From Pseudomonas lactis (GTDB taxonomy: Bacteria > Pseudomonadota > Gammaproteobacteria > Pseudomonadales > Pseudomonadaceae), in NCBI RefSeq assembly GCF_001439845.1, contig NZ_JYLO01000004.1:186001-250000 (forward strand): 64,000 nucleotides of DNA, in the 5' to 3' direction. Of the stretch, positions 17,043 through 23,454 are shown one piece after another. The position numbers and the translations under genes were made by a program. The notes under the pieces are model-generated. The model saw nothing but the letters and a program-made list of their open reading frames with translations, searched no databases and had not been told where the DNA came from. The first letter of the stretch is position 1. Each line of letters begins with the position of its first letter.

Positions 17043-17077
17043 CCGTTCGTCGCCGGTTAGAAAAATCGGTAAAACAT
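17043..17077 (+). promoter_or_regulatory. Bipartite motif CCGTTCGTC-N18-TAAAACAT, site B
   Basis: CCGTTCGTC at 17043-17051 and TAAAACAT at 17070-17077 lie 85 bp before the KGG gene start, almost the same distance as site A (86 bp). The region also shares AAAAGTTATACGAAGCGGC (16984-17002) with the first KGG gene. Confidence 0.45.
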
Positions 17078-17161
17078 TTCCCAAACAGCCAATATCGGAA
17101 TAAGTGTCCGTTGCGAAACGGCCAACTAACGAAACGCTAACTTAGCGATTGGAGAACTATC

Positions 17162-17344
17162 ATGACTACAGGTAATAAAAACCCGGGCAACTTTGCCAAT
17201 GATCGCGAAAAAGCCTCCGAAGCCGGTAAAAAAGGCGGCCAGGCGTCGGGCGGCAACTTCGCCAACGACCGTGAAAAAGCCTCGGAAGCCGGCCGTAAAG
17301 GTGGGCAGCACAGCCATGGCGGCGGTCGGAAGTCGGGTTCTTGA
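17162..17344 (+). CDS. KGG-repeat general stress protein (Con-10/YmdF type), 60 aa
   Basis: ATG 17162 follows TTGGAGAACTATC. Two KGG repeats (NPGNFANDREKASEAGKKGG and GNFANDREKASEAGRKGG) end in QHSHGGGRKSGS. It differs from the protein at 5304 by only a few residues, and the upstream control region is also shared, so the two are recent paralogues. It is likely a hydrophilic stress protectant. A terminator-type hairpin follows. Confidence 0.88.
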   Translation: MTTGNKNPGNFANDREKASEAGKKGGQASGGNFANDREKASEAGRKGGQHSHGGGRKSGS

Positions 17345-17355
17345 GTAACGGTGGG

Positions 17356-17377
17356 AGGGGCAGCCTGGCTGCCCCTT
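17356..17377 (+). terminator. Hairpin terminator after the third KGG gene
   Basis: The stem AGGGGCAGC / GCTGCCCCT has loop CTG and is followed by a short, weak T-run. It lies 12 bp after the stop codon and 36 bp before the end of the convergent pilus operon, so it may end both transcripts. Confidence 0.6.
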
Positions 17378-17412
17378 CAAACCAAACGCACAGAACATAA
17401 GTGACATATTCA

Positions 17413-18537
17413 TCACTGATAAATAATCGTAAACGTCGCCGACGCATTGGCCGGGCCTGGCGTGACTCGGTTGGCGGTTTGCAGATAACGGGCACGCAAG
17501 CGGATGTTGTAGCTGGACTCGAAGGACAGTGGGTTAATACCGCTGGCCCGATTCATCCCCAGGGGTACCGGGGTACTGTCTAGTGTCGCTACTTGGATGC
17601 CGACTCCGCTTGCGGCAGGCGAATTACCTGTGCCTGTGGGATCAATGCTCAGCACGCCCGTACTGGCATTGATCGCCGGGCGCGAGGAGTCGATGCGAAA
17701 TTGCAGGGTGTTACCCGCTAGGGTTCCGCCGGAGCCAACGCCGCTGGGTGAATTACCACTTTGCGAAAGCCAGCCAGGTCCGGTGGTGGAATAGGTGCCA
17801 TGGAACGCCGGGCAATCATTCAAGTTGATGGAAAAATCTGTCCACCCTGTGGCGCTGTTAAGCCCGGTGAACTTATTGGTCAAGTGCGTCCCCATCGGCA
17901 CTGAAACATCCGGCGTACTGCATGTGCGCGAGACAATCTGGATACTGCCGGAGATGCCCATCCTGAAACCCTGCATCCTGGCATCGCCGAAGTTGCCAAA
18001 CAGGCTCACGACCGGCAATGAGCTGCCCGCCAATACACCTGGCGTTACTTCCCCTAGTTTGATCAGTATCAATTCGAAGTTCGAAGGTCCATCAAACGGA
18101 ATCAGGCAGCGAGAGCCCGATGTGCAGGCAGTCCAGGATTTGTTGGTTTGCCTGGGCAGCACGCCGCCGAGACTATTGATAACCACCCCCAGCCCTGGAA
18201 TTCGGGTTCTGTAGACCTTGTTGGCATAGGGGCCGCTGGACCAATTGGCTAAGCCAGAAGTCGCCTCGACCGTCAACTCGGTCCACTGTTGAAACGGAGC
18301 AAACCGGCAGTCCAGCTCGGGTGCCTGGCCCAAGGCCATGCTGAAGCGCTGTCGATAGACTTCGGCGCCCACCGGCACATCACGTCCGACGGTAATCGCC
18401 GAGACCTGCAATGGCATGTTGCCCACTGCGGCCTGGATACCGTTGTTATATGTACAGGTCACTGCCATGGCCGTATCGGCCATCGCCCAAAGTGCCGCCA
18501 GCGCTAGGCTGGGTTTGATCAAAGCGCCCATGTTCAT
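17413..18537 (-). CDS. CUP1 tip adhesin or large minor pilin, 374 aa
   Basis: ATG 18537 overlaps the usher stop by 4 bp (ATGA). A signal peptide (MNMGALIKPSLALAALWAMADTAMA) leads to a protein much longer than a pilin. The N-terminal half (CTYNNGIQAAVGN ... CRFAPFQQWTELTVEATSG) looks like a binding domain. The C-terminal half is pilin-like: CSTPDVSVPMGTHL, DFSINLNDCPAFHG, and a final strand ending SATFTIIYQ. This two-domain FimH-like layout is that of tip adhesins, last in operon CUP1. The receptor cannot be predicted. Confidence 0.85.
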   Translation of the reverse strand: MNMGALIKPSLALAALWAMADTAMAVTCTYNNGIQAAVGNMPLQVSAITVGRDVPVGAEVYRQRFSMALGQAPELDCRFAPFQQWTELTVEATSGLANWSSGPYANKVYRTRIPGLGVVINSLGGVLPRQTNKSWTACTSGSRCLIPFDGPSNFELILIKLGEVTPGVLAGSSLPVVSLFGNFGDARMQGFRMGISGSIQIVSRTCSTPDVSVPMGTHLTNKFTGLNSATGWTDFSINLNDCPAFHGTYSTTGPGWLSQSGNSPSGVGSGGTLAGNTLQFRIDSSRPAINASTGVLSIDPTGTGNSPAASGVGIQVATLDSTPVPLGMNRASGINPLSFESSYNIRLRARYLQTANRVTPGPANASATFTIIYQ

Positions 18538-21131
18538 AACGGTACCTTTTGCATGTTGTTGGGCGGCGTGCTGCCCGCGACCTGTTTGCCGGCGGCGCAA
18601 ATAGCGTCCACCTGCTGCAATTGCTGGCCCTCGCCGGGGCCGGGAGGAATCATCAGGGCACACTGTTGATGGGTCTTGCTGCCCCAGTTGATCAACAACT
18701 GGCGGGTTTCTGGCTTGATCCGGGCATAGAGCAGACCGCCCTGCCCGACCATTCCCACCGAGGCGCCTTCGCCGTCGGTCACGCCTGCGCCAAATGGCAA
18801 GCTGCTGCCATCGTCCAGGCGCACATTGAGCAGCACCGCACGGCCCTGATTAGTGGTGTATTTAAGATGCACCACGGCACCGGCGCGTGGGGCGACTTGT
18901 TGGCTAGTCTCGTTGAGTTCGACATCCAGCGAACTGCCAATCGGGTCGATGGCCACCTCGTTCAGCTCATAAGGCCGTAGGTACGGCACCACGGCATTGC
19001 CGCGACTGTCGAGCGTGAGGCCGGGGTATCCCGAAACCTTGGCGCCCGCGGCACCCGGCGCACTGACCACCGCCATGGTTTCGCCGCGGTACGGCGTCAT
19101 GGTCACACCCTCGGCGTGGGCCACCACGGTGCCGCTGGCGCCCATCGAGGCACTGGTATAGCCATCGCCACGCCCCAGTGCCGCACTGAGCATGGCTCGC
19201 CCACCCGTGTACTGACCGTTAAGCGCGGCGCTCTTGCTGTGGTTGGCGCCGTCATGGCCGAAATTGGCGCTATAGCCATATTGACGGTCTTGGCCGGCGG
19301 TGCCGCTGATACCGGCCTGCTCACTGTAATTGCCTTGGGTATCGCGGCCCACCTGCGCGGTTATTTGCGGAGTGTTACCCGACGCGCCGAAATCCAGGGG
19401 CATGCTCATGGTCAGCAAAAAGCTGTTCTCCATGTCGCCCAGCCCCATGCGGCTGCGGTTGGCATTCACACTGAAGCTGACGCGGTTGAACTGCTTGCTG
19501 TAGCTGAACTGGTACTGCACATCACTGCCCGGCTGATTCCAGTAGTTTTGCGCGTAACCGCTGATAGAGACTTGCCCCCAAGCCCCAAGGTTCTGGTCGG
19601 CGGTCACCGAAAAACGACTGCGCGGGCGACCGAACATGCTCGAATCCCAGCCATTTTTCTCGGCATCCAGCAGTTGGATGGCGTTGCTGAAATCCAGGTA
19701 GTCCTGAGTGGAAAACCGATAGGCCGCCAGCGAGAAGTTACTGCCGGTACTGAGCACATTCTTGCTGTACGACACCCGCATGCTCTGGCCCTTGGCAGCG
19801 CCGCCGGCCAGGTCGGTCTGGGCGTGCGTGATGTCCACGGCCATCGCACCGATGGGTGTGCCGAACGCCAGGCCGGTGAGCACCGCCGTGTAGTCATCGC
19901 TCGATTGCAGACCGGCAAAACCGGTGAAGGTATTGTTCAAGCCGTACTGCACAGTCCCTTGCAGCAGGCGCGCCTGATCGTCGACGAAGTTGTTGCGGGT
20001 TTCACCCGCGGTGAGGCTGAACCGCGAGGTGCCGGGGCGTAGCAACTGGCTGACCGAGGCGTAGGGCACGATAAAGTTCTGCTCAGTACCGTCGGCTTCG
20101 GCCACGCTCACGCTGAGGTCGCCACCATAGCCGGTGGAGTACAGGTCATCGATCACAAACGCGCCGGGCGCCACGGTGGTTTCCAGCAAGATATTGCCGG
20201 CCTGGCGAATGGTTACCCGCGCATTGGTGCGGGCAATACCCCGGATGACCGGCGCATACCCGCGCATCGAATCAGGCAGCATGCGGTCGTCAGTGGACAA
20301 TTGCACGCCACGGTAGGACAAGGTGTCGAAGATCTCGCCGGTGGTGTTGGACTCACCCACCGTCAGTTGGCTTTTCAACGCGGTGATATCACGCTGAGCG
20401 TATGTGTCCAGAGCCTGATACCGGCTGCCCAAACGTGACTGCCAGCTCATGGACGCGTTGTGGCGCAGGCGCCAGTCCCCCAGGTTCAGGCCCGCGTTGA
20501 GGCCCATGAACGCCGAATCGGAGTTGCCACTGCGGGTGCGGTTACGATTGGCGTTGAAGTTGTAGCTGAGCATGGCGGCCGTCACGCCACGGTCCCACAA
20601 CTGCGGGCTGACGTAACCCCGCGCATTACGCTTGAGCGCCACCTGGGGAATGCTCAGGTCCAGCGCCTGGTTCTCTGGGGAGAAGTTCGCGGTAGCGCCA
20701 GGGATTACCTGCCACACTGCCGGGCACGCCTGACTGTCGAGCATCGTGCTGGCCTCGGGCGTAAGGCTGGCCATTTGCACACCCTGGCGCTCAAGCAAGC
20801 CACGGTTCATACACACCACCGGCTTGCTGCCGTCGGCCTGGGCGTCAATGCGAATATCCTGCCGGTTGTTCAGTTGCCCGTTGAGGATGATGTCGGCTCG
20901 GTATTGACCGGGCATCACCGGGTTGCCGGCCTGGTAGGCACTCAGGTCAAGATTGCGCGAGTCTTCGGGCAGGAAGGCGTCATTGAACTGCACTTCTTGC
21001 GCCAACGCGCCTTGCATGCTCCACACGCCTGGAGCAATGGCCAATGCCTTGAGGATCAGGGCAGTGAGCGGATTCAAGGCGAAGCGAGGCCGCGCCCGCA
21101 GAAAAAGCCTGGAGCAAGAAAAGGTCGACAT
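18534..21131 (-). CDS. CUP1 outer-membrane usher (FimD/PapC family), 865 aa
   Basis: A signal sequence (long, basic start MSTFSCSRLFLRARPRF) is followed by the usher N-terminal domain (VQFNDAFLPEDSRNLDLSAYQAGN). The 24-strand barrel begins around residue 150 (SYNFNANRNRTRSGNS), with plug-region blocks DDRMLPDSMRGYAPVIRGIA and APGAFVIDDLYSTGYGGDL. It ends with the C-terminal domain (GAVVHLKYTTNQGRAVLLNV, CALMIPPG). The length fits the family. It secretes and assembles pilin-chaperone complexes across the outer membrane. It starts 33 bp after the chaperone stop. Confidence 0.96.
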   Translation of the reverse strand: MSTFSCSRLFLRARPRFALNPLTALILKALAIAPGVWSMQGALAQEVQFNDAFLPEDSRNLDLSAYQAGNPVMPGQYRADIILNGQLNNRQDIRIDAQADGSKPVVCMNRGLLERQGVQMASLTPEASTMLDSQACPAVWQVIPGATANFSPENQALDLSIPQVALKRNARGYVSPQLWDRGVTAAMLSYNFNANRNRTRSGNSDSAFMGLNAGLNLGDWRLRHNASMSWQSRLGSRYQALDTYAQRDITALKSQLTVGESNTTGEIFDTLSYRGVQLSTDDRMLPDSMRGYAPVIRGIARTNARVTIRQAGNILLETTVAPGAFVIDDLYSTGYGGDLSVSVAEADGTEQNFIVPYASVSQLLRPGTSRFSLTAGETRNNFVDDQARLLQGTVQYGLNNTFTGFAGLQSSDDYTAVLTGLAFGTPIGAMAVDITHAQTDLAGGAAKGQSMRVSYSKNVLSTGSNFSLAAYRFSTQDYLDFSNAIQLLDAEKNGWDSSMFGRPRSRFSVTADQNLGAWGQVSISGYAQNYWNQPGSDVQYQFSYSKQFNRVSFSVNANRSRMGLGDMENSFLLTMSMPLDFGASGNTPQITAQVGRDTQGNYSEQAGISGTAGQDRQYGYSANFGHDGANHSKSAALNGQYTGGRAMLSAALGRGDGYTSASMGASGTVVAHAEGVTMTPYRGETMAVVSAPGAAGAKVSGYPGLTLDSRGNAVVPYLRPYELNEVAIDPIGSSLDVELNETSQQVAPRAGAVVHLKYTTNQGRAVLLNVRLDDGSSLPFGAGVTDGEGASVGMVGQGGLLYARIKPETRQLLINWGSKTHQQCALMIPPGPGEGQQLQQVDAICAAGKQVAGSTPPNNMQKVPL

Positions 21132-21164
21132 AGATGACTCGCGGGTAAAAACGTCAGGAATGGA

Positions 21165-21911
21165 TCAGGGCTGCAGCGTGTTGCGGGTCGGGACCAGCGC
21201 GCCGTAATCGTTGATGGCGCTGAATTCCACCTGGGCCTGGCTCGACGGCCTGGCCTTGAGCGTGGGCAGCGCGAACTGCCGGGTTTCCCCAGGGCCGACC
21301 ATGCCGTCCTCACTGCGATAGCGTTGGTTACCCGCCACCAGGTCCAACTCGATCAGCGAGACGTGGAACGCCGACGGGTTGTACGCCTTCAGCGCCAGGC
21401 CTTGGCCATCGCGTGCCGTAACCAATTGCCACTGCACCTGCTCAACCGCCTCATTGGGATTTCCAGGCAAGCCGACCGGGCGATAGAACAGCTTGATGCG
21501 CGAACGGAAAGCCATTTGCAGCGTGTTGAGGTCTGCACCCGCCTCGGGTTTGGGCGGGATTTCGAGAACGTTGAGCCAGAACACCGACTCTTTGTCCTGC
21601 GCCAAAGGCGCGCCGGTAAAGAGCACTCGCAAGCTTTGGCCCTTGGTCGGGTCAATGCGCGCCACCGGGGGCGACAATAGGAACGGCGCCTTGGAGCTGG
21701 TGGGTGTCGATTCGACGCTGCCGGTGTCGATCCATGATTGGACCAGTGCGGGCAACGTGCCGTTATTGTTCAGTTTTACGGTGATTTCTTTCTGGTCCGC
21801 CGGATAGACCAGGCGCGTACCGGTAATCACCACTGCAGCGAATGCATGGGAACACATCAGTGTGGCCAGGCCGATCAGCAGCAGTGGTTTGAATGCACGT
21901 GTGCACGACAT
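21165..21911 (-). CDS. CUP1 periplasmic pilus chaperone (PapD family), 248 aa
   Basis: ATG 21911 follows AAAGGGATTGCTCT. The cleavable signal ends near FAA. Conserved PapD features are TRLVYPADQKEITVKLNNNG, carrying the subunit-anchoring Arg region, and RIKLFYRPVGLPG, carrying the second anchor Lys. The F1-G1 region is LRVLFTGAPLAQDKESVFWLN. It binds pilins in the periplasm by donor-strand complementation. It is the second gene of CUP1, 71 bp after the pilin gene. Confidence 0.95.
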   Translation of the reverse strand: MSCTRAFKPLLLIGLATLMCSHAFAAVVITGTRLVYPADQKEITVKLNNNGTLPALVQSWIDTGSVESTPTSSKAPFLLSPPVARIDPTKGQSLRVLFTGAPLAQDKESVFWLNVLEIPPKPEAGADLNTLQMAFRSRIKLFYRPVGLPGNPNEAVEQVQWQLVTARDGQGLALKAYNPSAFHVSLIELDLVAGNQRYRSEDGMVGPGETRQFALPTLKARPSSQAQVEFSAINDYGALVPTRNTLQP

Positions 21912-21982
21912 AGAGCAATCCCTTTACCGTCTGGATGCACGCCCTTCAATACCGAGCAGGGCGTGTGTCCAAAGCCTGCGAC

Positions 21983-22531
21983 TTACTGATAATTGATGGA
22001 GTAAGTCACGGAGCCCACAACGGTGCCCGGCGTGGTAGCCGACTGGGCGTAGTACTGAACGGCGTACGGCAGCACAGCGGTCAGGGCAGTTGGGTCAACA
22101 GTTACGCGGCTGGTGGAGGTAACCTGAGACGTGTTGCCGGCCTTGATCGCGTTGCCATTGGTGGCATCCACCAACTGCAGTTGGACCTTGGTGGCTGAAC
22201 CGCTGATGTTCTTCACATTACCGCTGGCCGGATCCACGCCACCGCCCGACTCAAAGAACGCCGCCGCGGTTTTGATCGCAGCAGAGCACTTGCTCAGTTC
22301 GATGTTGAAACCGGTCTGGCCAGCTACTTGCCCGGCGGAAGCCAAGGAAGCGGTGGAGATGGTTGGCAAGGTGACGGTGGTCGCGCCGGAAGCTGCTGCA
22401 CCATTGACGGCCACTTGGCAGGTTTCGGCTTTCAGCTCACCGTTGAAATCAATTTTGCCGTCCGAAGCCATGGCAGCAGAAGAGACGGTGGCAGCGACCA
22501 GTACAGCGAGGGCGCGAGCTTTGTAATTCAT
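21983..22531 (-). CDS. CUP1 major pilin, 182 aa
   Basis: ATG 22531 follows CGGAGTTACTC. The signal peptide (MNYKARALAVLVAATVSSAAMA) precedes a type 1 pilin fold: GKIDFNGELKAETCQVAVNG with the first Cys, NIELSKCSA with the second, and the terminal strand GSVTYSINYQ with the penultimate Tyr of pilins. The first gene of a four-gene operon, it is probably the main shaft subunit. Two TAGGA-type operators lie upstream (22643 and 22766). Confidence 0.93.
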   Translation of the reverse strand: MNYKARALAVLVAATVSSAAMASDGKIDFNGELKAETCQVAVNGAAASGATTVTLPTISTASLASAGQVAGQTGFNIELSKCSAAIKTAAAFFESGGGVDPASGNVKNISGSATKVQLQLVDATNGNAIKAGNTSQVTSTSRVTVDPTALTAVLPYAVQYYAQSATTPGTVVGSVTYSINYQ

Positions 22532-22642
22532 GAGTAACTCCGAGAACGCGATAGGCTTGATTAAGTTGTGAAGTTCCCTGGACGGGAAATACTTCTGCGT
22601 TGTTGCGAAATGAAGTGTAAGCAGCGCACTTAATTTTCAAAA

Positions 22643-22656
22643 TAGGAGTGCTCTGA
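22643..22656. promoter_or_regulatory. TAGGA-GTGC-TCTGA operator-like site (CUP1 proximal)
   Basis: A 14-bp partial palindrome, 112 bp before the CUP1 pilin start. The same half-site variant TCTGA with the same 4-bp spacer occurs before the CUP2 pilin (39067). Confidence 0.5.
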
Positions 22657-22765
22657 AAAACAAATAACCCGGGCAAATCACCTTATAAACAGGCGATTAA
22701 AGTCAACAAACAAAGTCCCCCACCATAGTGGGCTGGCTTTAATAAGCCAACAGACAAAGCGTCTA

Positions 22766-22779
22766 TAGGAGTGGTCCTA
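22766..22779. promoter_or_regulatory. TAGGA-GTGG-TCCTA operator-like site (CUP1 distal)
   Basis: Perfect 5-bp arms separated by 4 bp, 235 bp before the CUP1 start. The arrangement equals the RcsAB-box type site (TAAGAATATTCCTA, from memory). Two RcsB-like regulators are encoded in this locus. Confidence 0.6.
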
Positions 22780-22960
22780 AAAGCGCGCCTGAACGGTATA
22801 TTTAAATCCAGCTTATATAATGAGTCATCGTTATCCTGATCATCAGATGTTGACTGACCCACCGTTATCGCAGCCTAAGCATCTACACAACTTCGAGGTT
22901 AGGCTGGACCCGTGGCGGCCTGACATCCGACGCTTATCTACCTGGCGCGCCGCAGTCCAA

Positions 22961-23216
22961 ATGTGGGAGCTGGCTTGCCTGCGAAGGCGGCCTGACAGTC
23001 AACACAGTTGGATTGGGTACATATCCGTTCCTGCGGTAACGGCCACCTAGGGTTCCGCCCTGACGGCGGCTCCCTTTTGAACAGCGCAAAAGCAAGCAAA
23101 ACGCTCTTGCCCCACCACTCGGCACCTCGCTTAGGCTCGGTGTGCCCGTAATCCGCCAGTGATTTGGGGGCCGCCTGAACGGCTCGCTTCGCATCGTGGT
23201 TACCATTGAGCGCTAC
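22961..23216 (-). repeat. Long structured repeat, copy 3 (inverted, deleted core)
   Basis: The outer parts match copies 1 and 2 in reverse (REP end at 22961, CGCATCGTGGTTACC near 23190-23204), but the large palindromic core and the run of GATCTT units are missing. Where the core should be stands unrelated sequence around 23150-23180. Confidence 0.75.
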
Positions 23217-23255
23217 AGAATTGTATAGATACCCATCGCTATCGCAGGCAAGCTC

Positions 23256-23411
23256 TAATGCCGTTCAGTTAAGGCATTTTGTAGGAGCGAGCTTGCTCGC
23301 GAAAAACTCACAGGCGCCGCGTTCATTCAGGAAGCACACATTATCGTTGACGTTTTTCGCGAGCAAGCTCGCTCCTACAGAGGGCGATATACGCTTAACT
23401 GAACGGCATTA
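23256..23411. mobile_element. REPIN copy 3 nested in an 18-bp terminal inverted repeat
   Basis: TAATGCCGTTCAGTTAAG (23256-23273) returns as its exact reverse complement at 23394-23411. Between them lies a REPIN with the 28-bp arms seen at 3031 and 13749 (23280-23307, 23352-23379). GGCAAGC flanks both sides (23246-23252, 23413-23419), as expected if a unit of about 160 bp inserted into a pre-existing REP. No transposase is encoded. It may be a MITE-like or extended REPIN unit. Confidence 0.6.
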
Positions 23412-23454
23412 AGGCAAGCCCCACCTGTGAGAACGAGCGGGTACAGCAACGAGG

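Larger units (their letters stand above)
22532..23454. other. Control region of CUP1 and repeat-filled gap
   Basis: The first 250 bp are AT-rich and hold the two TAGGA-type palindromes. From 22961 to 23216 lies an inverted, internally deleted copy of the long repeat. From 23256 to 23411 lies a REPIN nested in an 18-bp perfect inverted repeat. Frames at 22820-23050 and 22934-23206 fall mostly in repeat DNA and are not taken as genes. Confidence 0.6.

Noticed and set aside
22820..23050. 76-codon frame upstream of CUP1
   Set aside because: Half of it is REP and repeat DNA, and it lacks protein-like features.
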